Positions 29,831-38,461 of a stretch of DNA of 64,000 bases are shown piece by piece. Positions within the stretch are counted from its first letter, which is position 1; every line of letters begins with the position of its first letter. Made by a program: the position numbers and the translations under genes. Below the pieces are notes generated by a model that was not told the DNA's origin, did not search any database, and was given only the letters and a program-made list of their open reading frames with translations. This DNA comes from Pleurocapsa sp. PCC 7327 (GTDB lineage Bacteria > Cyanobacteriota > Cyanobacteriia > Cyanobacteriales > Microcystaceae): assembly GCF_000317025.1 (NCBI RefSeq), contig NC_019689.1, positions 4,387,501 to 4,451,500 on the forward strand. Direction: 5' to 3'.

Positions 29831-30364
29831 CTAACCAAGCCGCTTTAACTCTTGTAAAATCCGATCGGGTTCCGCATTGCTGTCAATAAAGGTAAACAAA
29901 TGTCTGTAGGTAATGCGACCTTCGCGATTGATGACGTACTGAGCGGGTAAAGGCGCGCCTAAAGCTTGTCCAGCTCCATAGAGGCGAAAGGTCTTGCAAT
30001 CTGGATCGGACAAAAAAGGATAGGGCAGGTTCAAGTCGGAAACAATTTGCTCGCTCTGTACGCGATCGGTACTGGAAATCATCAGTAACTCTGCTCCGCG
30101 ATCGCAAATATCTTGATAGCGTTGCTTTAAGTCTTGAATATGAGGATAGCAAAAAGGGCAAAAAAGTTTTTCGGTAAAAATGCGCGTAAACGCCAATACG
30201 ACAGGCTGCTGACCTCGGTAGTCAGATAATCTAACCAGTCCGCCTCTAATTCGGGGTAGGGTAAAGTCCGGAGCTAACTCGCCAACCTCTGGCACTTGAA
30301 ATCCTGGTAAGGGGATAAAGTTTTTAGCAAAGCGTTGGTTAAAAAGTCCTGTATTCCCAGTCAT
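29831..30364 (-). CDS. AhpC/TSA-type peroxiredoxin
   Basis: The 177-residue protein has a thioredoxin fold of the peroxiredoxin type: APDFTLPRIRGGLVRLSDYRGQQPVVLAF, then the active site TEKLFCPFCYPHIQDLKQRY with Cys69 and Cys72 in a CPFC arrangement, and LLMISSTDRVQSEQIVSDLNLPYPFLSDPD. Peroxiredoxins reduce peroxides using this thiol. Close relatives in cyanobacteria are annotated as redoxin or thiol peroxidase. It lies between the EgtC-like gene and DUF2358 on the same strand, which would fit a redox cluster, though spacing to EgtC is 88 bp. Confidence 0.85.
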   Translation of the reverse strand: MTGNTGLFNQRFAKNFIPLPGFQVPEVGELAPDFTLPRIRGGLVRLSDYRGQQPVVLAFTRIFTEKLFCPFCYPHIQDLKQRYQDICDRGAELLMISSTDRVQSEQIVSDLNLPYPFLSDPDCKTFRLYGAGQALGAPLPAQYVINREGRITYRHLFTFIDSNAEPDRILQELKRLG

Positions 30365-30452
30365 AACAATTTGTTAAGCGCTTTTTTCTCAAGGTAACAT
30401 ACCTTGAGAGCGATCGCTTTGTAGAGACAGGGCTAAAGAAAGCGATCGAGCT

Positions 30453-31256
30453 TTAGATCTCAAAAATCTTTATCGTAGGGATTTGGGAAGTTAGCTGGTG
30501 AGAAACACTAATAACGGTACGTTCTCGACAATTCTTCCAGTTTCCCTCAAATAAAGGTTCGGAGGCTATTATAACGGCATCTGGGTAGAGTAAATCGTCT
30601 TGCAACCAGTAAAGGGTCGGCGTTGGAGCGCGGTTAGAATAACGGGAAGCGACTAACTGTTTTCCATTACTGATAATGATATTGGCTGAAAAGTAAACAT
30701 GATGCGATTTAGCCAATTGAGTCAGTTGAGTTAACGCATTAATCAAAGCCTTTTCTAGACTAAGATTGGGCGACTTTCGTAACTCACTAATGACTAGGGC
30801 AAAAATATGTTCGGAATCGGTTGTTCCTGTAATTAATTGATAGGCGTAGTCATCTAACAAGTTGCGGATAGGTCGATATAGCGTTTGACGAAAATTATGA
30901 ATAAAGCCGTTATGAATAAAAAGTAAATTTTCATGAGTAAAAGGCTGGCAGTTACTTAAATCTACAGCTAGCGGCGGAGTAGCGCTGCGAACGTAGGCAA
31001 GTACGCAACTCGATTCGACATATCGACTCAAATGAGGAAGATTAACATCGCTCCAAATAGGTAAAATGTTTTTGTAAACATAGGGATTCTCGTCTTTTTG
31101 AGGGTGATACCAACCCACGCCAAAACCATCGGCATTGAGCAATCCGGCAGTCATTTCGCGGGGTTGGTAACTTTGAGCGATGAGAGAGTGGTCGGGTTTA
31201 TAGAGTAAGTTATCTAGTTGAATTGCTGAACCTAAATAGCCTAATAAACGGCACAT
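30453..31256 (-). CDS. EgtC-like class II glutamine amidotransferase
   Basis: The 267-residue protein starts MCRLLGYLG with the catalytic Cys at position 2, exposed after Met removal, as in Ntn-type amidotransferases. Other family marks are [59 protein letters not shown] and IASEPLFEG. EgtC removes the gamma-glutamyl group in the EgtABCDE ergothioneine route. An EgtB-like gene lies 2.6 kb downstream on the same strand. A general role as a glutamine hydrolase of unknown acceptor remains possible. Confidence 0.85.
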   Translation of the reverse strand: MCRLLGYLGSAIQLDNLLYKPDHSLIAQSYQPREMTAGLLNADGFGVGWYHPQKDENPYVYKNILPIWSDVNLPHLSRYVESSCVLAYVRSATPPLAVDLSNCQPFTHENLLFIHNGFIHNFRQTLYRPIRNLLDDYAYQLITGTTDSEHIFALVISELRKSPNLSLEKALINALTQLTQLAKSHHVYFSANIIISNGKQLVASRYSNRAPTPTLYWLQDDLLYPDAVIIASEPLFEGNWKNCRERTVISVSHQLTSQIPTIKIFEI

Positions 31257-31402
31257 ATTCAGAAATCAAGGCGTTAGAGATTAGCCTTTAGAGATTACAT
31301 AAAACTTTCAATTCATTCTGTCACAAAGTCATCAAAATCCGATCGCCCAGCAATTCCAACTCATTCCTATTAACTTACAATTGGAGGCGGAGCGCGATCG
31401 CG

Positions 31403-33211
31403 CTACTCTTCTGTCTGTTGTTTCTGTTGATACTCTCCCAAAAGTTTAGCGACTCGCTCTTTAATTTGTTGGTGCCTGTCAATGCCTTCGTAGGCATAGC
31501 GGTTGAGTCTTTGTCGAACGATCGCCTCTTCTAAATAGCGAACGCGATCCTCCGTGTCTGGGTGAGTAGAAAACCATGCCGGAATGCCGGGATCTTCCTC
31601 CTCATTGAGCGTTACCATCAGGTTGCGAACGCCGTCTGCTGCATAGCCGTTGGCTGCTAGCAGCCTCGTTCCGAAAACATCCGCTTGTTCTTCCATCTCG
31701 CGGCTGTAGTTGAGAACGATTAGATCGCCTGCTACATTGCCAACATAGGGAATGTATTGAGTCACGCTGGCTGTTAAATTTCCCTCAGCCATGAGTTGAA
31801 AACCGTGCGACAAAACGGCGTGAGCGAGTTCGTGGGCAAGCAATCCCGCTAATTCTGCTTCTGAGTTAGTGTCAAGAATTGCACCTGCATTGAGGAATAC
31901 CTTACCCCCTGGCAAGGCAAAGGCATTAAGGCGATCGTCCATGATGACGTAGAACTGGTAGTCAAACTCATCTCGCCCCGCGACATCGGCAAGTTTATTG
32001 CCGATGCCTCGCACGTATCCCAGAACCTCCTCGTCTTGCATCATGGGAAGTTCTTCTTGAATCCTCTCCGAAAAGCGATCGCCGATCGAAGATTCTCCTT
32101 CTAACAGTAAAATTGCGGTTTCCAGAGCAGACAGAGGACCGAAAATATTCCCCGTCAAGGCAAATCCTAGTCCGCCTACGATCGCATTGCCGACTGCATT
32201 CCAGGTGATGTCTGATTCTAGTTTGTCTTGGTAGCGCGCTAAATTTTCGTTGGCTATGCGAGTAAATTCGGCGGCTTGAGGATTTCCGGGATTGAACGAG
32301 GCAAATTGACGCGCCGTCAGCGAAGCTTCTAACCAATCTTCTGAGTCTTGATAAGCTTTAATTTGCGATCGTACTAATTCAGCTTCGTTAGGATACAAGG
32401 TGGCGGCGTGCTGGAGAACTTGCATCGCCTCTTCTTTTTTTCCTGCTTCTGCGAGCGATCGCGCGTAGTGCAAGTGACCGGGAATAAATTCGGGATACTG
32501 CTCGGTCAGCAGTTGCAGCGGCGCAAAAATTTTACTTTCTAAACGTTTATCTTTGCGTCCCTGTTGATACATACGCCAGTATACAGCACCGCCCGGTGGT
32601 AACTGTTCTGGTTGGTAAATGGGTTCTGGAATTTTCTCTCGCTCGATAGCTATCTCGGCGGGAAAGGGTTCTTTTGCTTCGCGATATACTTTCTCTGCCT
32701 GCGATAATTCTCCGCATGCATAAAGGCGATCGCCTTGCGCTAATTTTTTATTGCGGACGATCTTTTCTAGCGATGGTATTGGCAGCTTAGCCGTCTCGAC
32801 TTCAAAAGAATCGATTTGACTTATTTCACCCTCTCCAGAATTTTGTGCGATCGCGAGTGGTGGCAAGCTAACCGTCAAGGCTAGTTCTAAAGTCGCTCCC
32901 GGAATCGTTTCGTCCGTAAAGGTTAGTAAAGAATCGCTCGGTTTATTACAGTCTTTTTTAGTTGTATTCTCTTGTGCCTGTTGAATTTTAGATTGTAAAA
33001 GCTGTCTTGTGCCTTCTAACTTCTGCCTTTTGCCTTCTGCCTTCTGCCTTCTAACTTCTGAGCGAAGCGAAGTTGAAAAAGTCAATTCTGGCTGGCTAGA
33101 AAATTGCTCTTCATAAGCTGCTATTGAAGGGAGAAAAGCTTGAGCGAAAACTGCCGGAGTAGGTAATAAGACCCCTAAAGCAATGAGAAATGAACTTCTT
33201 AGGGATTTCAT
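31403..33211 (-). CDS. M48 family metalloprotease with TPR repeats
   Basis: The 602-residue exported protein has a signal peptide (1-24, ending VFAQA), a long variable region, TPR-like repeats at about 168-340 (YACGELSQAEKVYREA; HYARSLAEAGKKEEAMQVL) and an M48 zinc protease domain with HELAHAVLSH at about residues 466-475 and the downstream third ligand in MEEQADVFGTRLLAANGY. M48 enzymes with TPRs (BepA-like) act in the periplasm in outer membrane protein quality control. The segment at residues about 51-68 (RRQKAEGKRQKLEGTRQ) is encoded by a tandem repeat of the intergenic type; see the repeat entry. Confidence 0.92.
   Translation of the reverse strand: MKSLRSSFLIALGVLLPTPAVFAQAFLPSIAAYEEQFSSQPELTFSTSLRSEVRRQKAEGKRQKLEGTRQLLQSKIQQAQENTTKKDCNKPSDSLLTFTDETIPGATLELALTVSLPPLAIAQNSGEGEISQIDSFEVETAKLPIPSLEKIVRNKKLAQGDRLYACGELSQAEKVYREAKEPFPAEIAIEREKIPEPIYQPEQLPPGGAVYWRMYQQGRKDKRLESKIFAPLQLLTEQYPEFIPGHLHYARSLAEAGKKEEAMQVLQHAATLYPNEAELVRSQIKAYQDSEDWLEASLTARQFASFNPGNPQAAEFTRIANENLARYQDKLESDITWNAVGNAIVGGLGFALTGNIFGPLSALETAILLLEGESSIGDRFSERIQEELPMMQDEEVLGYVRGIGNKLADVAGRDEFDYQFYVIMDDRLNAFALPGGKVFLNAGAILDTNSEAELAGLLAHELAHAVLSHGFQLMAEGNLTASVTQYIPYVGNVAGDLIVLNYSREMEEQADVFGTRLLAANGYAADGVRNLMVTLNEEEDPGIPAWFSTHPDTEDRVRYLEEAIVRQRLNRYAYEGIDRHQQIKERVAKLLGEYQQKQQTEE
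33009..33060 (-). repeat. Tandem repeat inside the M48 gene
   Basis: The + strand reads GCCTTCTAACTTCTGCC, TTTTGCC, TTCTGCC, TTCTGCCTTCTAACTTCTG, built from units of about 7 bp of the form (G)CCTTCT. In the protein this gives QKAEGKRQKLEG. Repeats with 'aaggcagaaggcag' units are known from many cyanobacterial intergenic regions. Here the unit sits in frame in a variable region of a coding sequence. Confidence 0.75.
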
Positions 33212-33317
33212 AGCTCGGTCTCCCGATGCAATCGGCGCTAAGCGCCTCTATCTTTAGTTATATCGCTCAATCTTTTTTTAGATTTTTTTATTGTTACCAG
33301 CTAGATCGAGAAAACCT

Positions 33318-33416
33318 TTAAGCAAGAAAGAAAGACCACAATAGCAGTAAGATAGTGCCAAAAAATATGACGTGGTTCATCCAATCATCAAACGACCAAT
33401 CTTTAAAATTAAACAT
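33318..33416 (-). CDS. Candidate 32-residue single-pass membrane protein
   Basis: An ATG at 33416 opens a 32-residue frame, MFNFKDWSFDDWMNHVIFFG then TILLLLWSFFLA, ending TAA at 33318. It has an acidic, aromatic N-terminus and a single membrane helix of about 17 residues, as in small photosystem or cytochrome subunits. It starts downstream of the psbB terminator on the same strand, where many cyanobacteria have psbT. It is not PsbT: that family has the MESxxYI start and FREPPRI end, which are absent. I do not recognise it. No strong ribosome binding site is visible (GAGAAG about 10 bp upstream). It may be a real small protein or chance. Confidence 0.45.
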   Translation of the reverse strand: MFNFKDWSFDDWMNHVIFFGTILLLLWSFFLA

Positions 33417-33493
33417 GGCGATCGCTTCTCGTCAGAAAGTAGCGTAAGTTTGATGGTATCTCGAAATTCTATGCGATCGCGACCCCAGAATGC

Positions 33494-33528
33494 CAAAAAA
33501 ATAGTGCAAGCCGACTAGGGCTTGCACT
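33494..33528 (-). terminator. Strong intrinsic terminator after psbB
   Basis: The perfect 10-bp stem AGTGCAAGCC (33503-33512) with GGCTTGCACT (33519-33528) closes a 6-nt loop. On the minus strand it is followed by ATTTTTTT. It lies 24 bp after the psbB stop, so psbB is probably transcribed alone. Confidence 0.92.
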
Positions 33529-33551
33529 TAAAGTTAATGGAACTCGAACGC

Positions 33552-35078
33552 TTACACGCCTTCCTTACGAGTACTTACGTCACCCACTTTCGCGAAGAGT
33601 CCGAATTCGACTTGTTCGCCAAGATCTGGGTCAATACCAGCAAATACGTCTCGGAAAAGCGTCCGAGAGCCGTGCCAGATGTGACCGAAGAAGAACAGCA
33701 GCGCGAAACAAGCATGAGCGAAAGTAAACCATCCTCTGGGGCTGGTGCGGAAGACACCATCAGAGTTTAGGGTTTCGCGATCGAAATCAAATGATTCGCC
33801 GAGTTGAGCCTTACGAGCAAACTGCTTCACCGTAGCCGGATCGCTGAAAGTTTGCCCGTCGAGGATTCCACCGTAGAAGCTAACCTTGGTTCCCGTCTGC
33901 TCGATACTTGTTTTGGATTCTGCGCGTCGGAAGGGAATGTCAGCGCGAACGATTCCGTCGGAGTCAGTTAAGACGACCGGGAAAGTCTCAAAGAAGTTAG
34001 GCATCCGACGAACGCTGAGTTCCCGACCTTCCCCATCTCTGAAGACAGCATGACCCAACCAAGCTCTTGCAATGCCATCGCCACTGTTCATGGCTCCGGT
34101 ACGGAATAAACCGCCTTTAGCTGGGCTGTTGCCAACATAGTCGTAGAAAGCCAGCTTTTCGGGGATTTTCGACCAAGCTTCCGAGAGAGTGTCTCCAGCC
34201 GCTAAGTTAGCTTCAACGCGACGCTGAATTTCTTGCTGGAAGTAACCTTTATCCCATTGATAGCGGGTGGGCCCGAATAACTCGATCGGAGTAGTGGCAC
34301 TGCCATACCACATCGTTCCCGCCACGACAAAAGCTGCAAAGAAAACTGCGGCAATACTGCTAGAGAGAACGGTTTCGATATTCCCCATTCTCAGGGCGCG
34401 ATAGAGTCTCTCTGGAGGTCGAACCGTCAGGTGGAAAAGACCGGCAATAATACCGACGATACCAGCAGCAATATGGTGGGCGACAACTCCGCCTGGATTG
34501 AAGGGGTTAAATCCAGCCGGTCCCCACTCCGGCGCTACGGGTTGAACGTGACCCGTTAGACCGTAGGGATCGGACACCCACATTCCGGGACCCCAAAGCC
34601 CCGTCAAGTGAAAAGCTCCAAAGCCGAAGCAGAGAAGACCGGATAAGAACAAGTGAATGCCAAACATTTTGGGCAGGTCGAGCGCGGGTTCGCCCGTGCG
34701 GGGATCGGTGAATAATTCGAGATCCCAATAAACCCAGTGCCAAACGGCTGCTAAGAACAGCAAGCCGGATAGAACGATGTGAGCGGCAGCAACGCCTTCA
34801 AAAGACCAGAAACCGGGGTTAACGCCTGTTTCTCCAGTGACGCTCCAACCGCCCCAAGAACCCGTGACTCCCAAGCGAGCCATAAAGGGCAGGACGAACA
34901 TTCCTTGCCGCCACATGGGGTTGAGAACCGGGTCGCTGGGATCGAAAATCGCTAGCTCGTAAAGAGCCATCGAACCTGCCCATCCTGCTACGAGAGCAGT
35001 ATGCATCAGGTGTACGGAAATCAGCCGTCCCGGATCGTTCAGGACGACTGTGTGAACTCTATACCAAGGTAGTCCCAT
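33552..35078 (-). CDS. psbB: Photosystem II CP47 chlorophyll apoprotein
   Basis: CP47 is an inner antenna protein of the photosystem II core that carries chlorophylls and beta-carotene and passes excitation to the D1/D2 reaction centre. The 508-residue protein has six membrane helices with conserved His ligands (for example [59 protein letters not shown] and [18 protein letters not shown]) and a large lumenal loop E between helices V and VI, with [22 protein letters not shown]. Length fits the usual 507-510 residues. A strong AGGAGGAG ribosome binding site precedes the start. A terminator follows directly, so psbT is not linked here. Confidence 0.99.
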   Translation of the reverse strand: MGLPWYRVHTVVLNDPGRLISVHLMHTALVAGWAGSMALYELAIFDPSDPVLNPMWRQGMFVLPFMARLGVTGSWGGWSVTGETGVNPGFWSFEGVAAAHIVLSGLLFLAAVWHWVYWDLELFTDPRTGEPALDLPKMFGIHLFLSGLLCFGFGAFHLTGLWGPGMWVSDPYGLTGHVQPVAPEWGPAGFNPFNPGGVVAHHIAAGIVGIIAGLFHLTVRPPERLYRALRMGNIETVLSSSIAAVFFAAFVVAGTMWYGSATTPIELFGPTRYQWDKGYFQQEIQRRVEANLAAGDTLSEAWSKIPEKLAFYDYVGNSPAKGGLFRTGAMNSGDGIARAWLGHAVFRDGEGRELSVRRMPNFFETFPVVLTDSDGIVRADIPFRRAESKTSIEQTGTKVSFYGGILDGQTFSDPATVKQFARKAQLGESFDFDRETLNSDGVFRTSPRGWFTFAHACFALLFFFGHIWHGSRTLFRDVFAGIDPDLGEQVEFGLFAKVGDVSTRKEGV

Positions 35079-35359
35079 TGAACTACTACGCTCCTCCTGT
35101 TGACAATTAGTGTCTGCTTAGACGCTTTTTTATTAACTGGTGTTAGGTTAAGTGCCCAACTCTCTCTTTTGCTAGAGGTTTTAGAATAGTGTATCTAAAC
35201 AGAAAGAGTTTGACTCACCTAATTATCCCTTGAAATGATGATTATTTAAAGAAGTGTAACTATTGTGAGAGTCGATTGCAAGCGCGGCGGTATGAAGCTT
35301 GGCATCGCCTGAAATAATTTTTAAGAATTGGATCGCGACAGCTAGGCAGAAAAACCCCC

Positions 35360-35677
35360 TTATTCTTTTATTAGTTGATGAATGATGCCTTCGGCTTCGC
35401 TTAAACGCTCGATCGCTTCATCTGCATCGATCAGGCGTTTGAGAATTACTTGTCCAAACGGTTTGGCAGGATCGCTTGTCTCGCGAATCGGTTTCACTTC
35501 CACCATTAAAACAGCATCTTCAACTTGATAGAGCCAGAAAATTTCACCTTTTTCAATAATTCCTAAAGGCAAACGCTCGATATAAGGTTTGCGCCGCCAA
35601 GAAATTTCGTCCCATAGTCCGCCAAACTCCCAAACCCGCGCATAAGTCCATCCGTCCGATAAGAAGAAGTATTTCAC
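35360..35677 (-). CDS. Conserved cyanobacterial-type protein, unknown function
   Basis: The 105-residue soluble protein begins MKYFFLSDGWTYARVWEFGG and is rich in aromatic residues in its first half (LWDEISWRRKPYIERLP, IEKGEIFWLYQVEDAVLMVEV). The C-terminal half is helical and charged. I do not recognise a named family, but the length, the strong Trp/Tyr pattern and clean codon use support a real gene. It is transcribed alone, towards the psbB upstream region. Confidence 0.7.
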   Translation of the reverse strand: MKYFFLSDGWTYARVWEFGGLWDEISWRRKPYIERLPLGIIEKGEIFWLYQVEDAVLMVEVKPIRETSDPAKPFGQVILKRLIDADEAIERLSEAEGIIHQLIKE

Positions 35678-35744
35678 TAGAAGTTATTTGTCTACCTGTC
35701 TAGATTAGGCTAGGTGTATATTACCCCTCAAAGAACTGCTAGAG

Positions 35745-36236
35745 ATGGTTGGCAAAAAAATTTTAGTGGCACTCGATCGCTCGTCTCAAGCTCCAGTCGT
35801 ATTTGAGGCAGCCATGCAGTTCGCTCAAGCCCAAAATAATTCTCTGATGGTGTTTCACTGTTTGGACTGGGAGACAGAAAATTTAGGGGAGGCTTTCCTG
35901 GGCATCGGCACGTTAGGAGATGTAGACCTCTATGGGTTATCGCTTGGGCGGCGGCGAACATTTCTGGGACGAAAGATGCAGCAGGCACAAGAGTGGCTGC
36001 AAGATTATTTCCAGAAGGCAATAGATGCGGGAATTCCTAGCGAGTTAAAATGTCAAGTCGGCGATCCCGGTACGAGAATTTGCCAATTGGCTCGAAATTG
36101 GGACGCTAATCTAATCGTGCTAGGTCGTCGAGGCCATCGAGGAATCTCGGAGGCTTTGTTAGGCAGCGTCAGTAATTATGTCGTTCACCATGCTCCCTGT
36201 TCTGTTTTGATCGTTCGGAGTGGAGAGATTGGGTGA
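35745..36236 (+). CDS. Universal stress protein (UspA family)
   Basis: The 163-residue protein has the Usp fold: KKILVALDRSSQAPVVFEAAMQFA at the start and the ATP-binding motif G-2X-G-9X-GS in GRRGHRGISEALLGSVSNYVVHHAPCSVLIV at the end. A Trp/Tyr-rich insertion lies between (TLGDVDLYGLSLGRRRTFLGRK). Usp proteins bind ATP or other nucleotides under stress; the specific role is unknown. It is divergent from the gene to its left and has a promoter region of about 67 bp. Confidence 0.92.
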   Translation: MVGKKILVALDRSSQAPVVFEAAMQFAQAQNNSLMVFHCLDWETENLGEAFLGIGTLGDVDLYGLSLGRRRTFLGRKMQQAQEWLQDYFQKAIDAGIPSELKCQVGDPGTRICQLARNWDANLIVLGRRGHRGISEALLGSVSNYVVHHAPCSVLIVRSGEIG

Positions 36237-36302
36237 CAGTAACGTCTGCTGAATATCTTCTCGCCCCGAACGAGTCCCATAGCGATCGCGCTGGATTTTA
36301 AT

Positions 36303-37262
36303 CTAAAAATCCCACATCACTGGATTTTTATCGAGATAATCGGTTACTTGTCGCCCAATGCGAGCGATTGCTTGCAATTCTTCCTCTGAAAGCTCTACTT
36401 CTGCCGCTTTTGCGTTTGCTGAGGCTTGTTCGGCAGTTCTTGCACCCGCGATCGCGTTGGTTTGAGGCTGGGCAATTAACCAAGCCAGAGATAGCTGAGC
36501 CAAAGTACAATTGTTGCGATCGGCAATGGGCCGGAGTTCGTTCAGTGCTTTTTGAGCGCGTCGGTAATTTTCTCCTTGAAAAAGTTTATTTTTCGAGCGA
36601 TGGTCGCCTTCAGCAAATTTATGGTCGGGAGCGAATTTCCCGGTCAGTAGTCCCTGAGCGAGAGGCGAATAGGCAAGGATCGAGATATTGTTTTCAATGC
36701 AATAGGGCATGGCATCGGTTTCTACTAGCCGCCAAAAGAGCGAATAAGGAGGCTGTAAGCTATCGATGCGTCCATATTGCGAAGCTTCTTCTAGTTGGGC
36801 GCGAGAGAAATTAGAAACTCCGATCGCGCGGATTTTCCCCTGTTGTTTGAGTTGGTTAAGAGCGCTCATCGTCTCTTCGATGGGGACAATTTCTGTCTTG
36901 AACGAACCGGAGGGCCAATGGATTTGGTAAAGGTCGATGTAGTCGGTGTTGAGATTTTTGAGAGAGCGATCGCACGCTTCTATGACTCGGTCGTATTTGA
37001 GATGATTGGCAAAGACTTTAGTGGCATAGACAACTCGATCGCGAACATCTGAGAGTGCTTTGGCGACAATTTGCTCTGAGTGTCCCTCTCCATAGACTTC
37101 GGCAGTGTCAATGGTGGTAATGCCTGCCTCATAAGCAGCTCGAATCGCTTTGATGCTTTCTTCGTCTTCAATTCCCACCCACATTCGCTTGCCAGCTTGC
37201 CAAGTTCCCATGAGAATGGGAGTAATTTGAATGTCGCTATTGCCGAGCGATCGCTTTTTCAT
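36303..37262 (-). CDS. Aldo/keto reductase
   Basis: The 319-residue NADPH-dependent oxidoreductase has the AKR signature: DTAEVYGEGHSEQIVAKAL (catalytic Asp and Tyr at about 51 and 56), VVYATKVFANHLKYD (Lys) and DLYQIHWPSG (His). Later parts are GVSNFSRAQLEEA and the C-terminal cofactor block NAIAGARTAEQASANAKAAEVELSEEEL. The family reduces aldehydes and ketones in the cytoplasm; the substrate is not predictable. It is divergent from ald, 96 bp away. Confidence 0.93.
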   Translation of the reverse strand: MKKRSLGNSDIQITPILMGTWQAGKRMWVGIEDEESIKAIRAAYEAGITTIDTAEVYGEGHSEQIVAKALSDVRDRVVYATKVFANHLKYDRVIEACDRSLKNLNTDYIDLYQIHWPSGSFKTEIVPIEETMSALNQLKQQGKIRAIGVSNFSRAQLEEASQYGRIDSLQPPYSLFWRLVETDAMPYCIENNISILAYSPLAQGLLTGKFAPDHKFAEGDHRSKNKLFQGENYRRAQKALNELRPIADRNNCTLAQLSLAWLIAQPQTNAIAGARTAEQASANAKAAEVELSEEELQAIARIGRQVTDYLDKNPVMWDF

Positions 37263-37358
37263 TGTTCTTTGACTATTGCTTAAAAGAAATAGTGACTACA
37301 GAAACAACCTCTAGGTCTACGTTACAGTATAAGAGGGGATGGGATCGAAGGTAATTAT

Positions 37359-38444
37359 ATGAAAATTGGCGTTCCAAAAGAGACAAAAGACCAAGAATTT
37401 CGGGTCGGATTAAGCCCCAGCAGTACGAGAGTACTTTCTGACAACGGGCACGTTGTTTTTGTAGAAACGGGTGCGGGTATCGGTGCAGGCTTTCCCGATG
37501 AAGAGTATGTACGAGCAGGGGCTAATATTGTTGCCAGTGCAGCTGAAGCATGGAACCATGAATTAGTTGTCAAGGTCAAAGAACCCCTACCCCCAGAATA
37601 TCAATATCTTCAAAAAGGGCAATTATTATTTACCTATCTGCATTTAGCAGCCGATCGCAGCTTGACGGAACATTTGCTCAAAAGCGGCGCGATCGCGATC
37701 GCCTACGAAACCGTCGAACTTCCCGACGGAAAGCTTCCCCTGCTTACGCCCATGAGTATTATTGCCGGGCGCTTGTCGGTACAGTTTGGGGCGAGATACC
37801 TGGAGAAGCAGCAAGGCGGACGGGGAGTCCTGCTAGGTGGCGTTCCTGGGGTACGTCCCGCTAAAGTCGTCATTCTCGGCGGTGGCGTAGTGGGAACCGA
37901 AGCAGCCAGAATTGCCGTCGGAATGGGCGCTCAAGTGCAAATTCTCGATGTTAATGTCGATCGCTTAGCCTATTTAGAAACTTTATTTGGTTCTAGAGTC
38001 GAACTGCTTTACAGCAGTCCAGCTCATATAGAAACGGTGGTTCCGGAGGCAGATTTACTGATCGGTGCGGTCTTAATTTTAGGGCGACGAACGCCGATTT
38101 TAGTGTCTCGAAGCTTGGTACGACAAATGCGTCCCGGTTCGGTCATTGTCGATGTTGCCATCGATCAGGGCGGCTGTATCGAAACTTTGCGACCGACTTC
38201 TCACAGCCATCCTACCTATATTGAGGAGGGAGTGGTTCATGTAGGCATTCCTAATATGCCGGGGGCGGTTCCTTGGACGGCAACGCAGGCACTCAATAAT
38301 AGTACCCTTCCCTACGTTCTCAAGCTGGCTAATTACGGTCTCAAGGCATTGGAGACGGATCTCGCTTTAGCCAAGGGATTGAATATCAAGGACGGTCGCA
38401 TCGTCCATCCAGCCGTACAAGAGGTTTTTCCCGATTTGGTGTAG
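37359..38444 (+). CDS. ald: Alanine dehydrogenase
   Basis: Ald interconverts L-alanine and pyruvate with NAD and ammonia. The 361-residue protein carries MKIGVPKETKDQEFRVGLSP at the N-terminus, the FVETGAGIGAGFPDEEYVRAGA block, LFTYLHLAADRSLTEHLL, the NAD-binding glycine motif VVILGGGVVGTEAARIAVGMGA and VVDVAIDQGGCIETLRPTSH, then NMPGAVPWTATQALNNSTLPY. Length is normal. In cyanobacteria it is linked to nitrogen metabolism and heterocyst function in filamentous forms; no such context is visible here. Confidence 0.97.
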   Translation: MKIGVPKETKDQEFRVGLSPSSTRVLSDNGHVVFVETGAGIGAGFPDEEYVRAGANIVASAAEAWNHELVVKVKEPLPPEYQYLQKGQLLFTYLHLAADRSLTEHLLKSGAIAIAYETVELPDGKLPLLTPMSIIAGRLSVQFGARYLEKQQGGRGVLLGGVPGVRPAKVVILGGGVVGTEAARIAVGMGAQVQILDVNVDRLAYLETLFGSRVELLYSSPAHIETVVPEADLLIGAVLILGRRTPILVSRSLVRQMRPGSVIVDVAIDQGGCIETLRPTSHSHPTYIEEGVVHVGIPNMPGAVPWTATQALNNSTLPYVLKLANYGLKALETDLALAKGLNIKDGRIVHPAVQEVFPDLV

Positions 38445-38461
38445 TTTAGAGTTAGCTTGAT

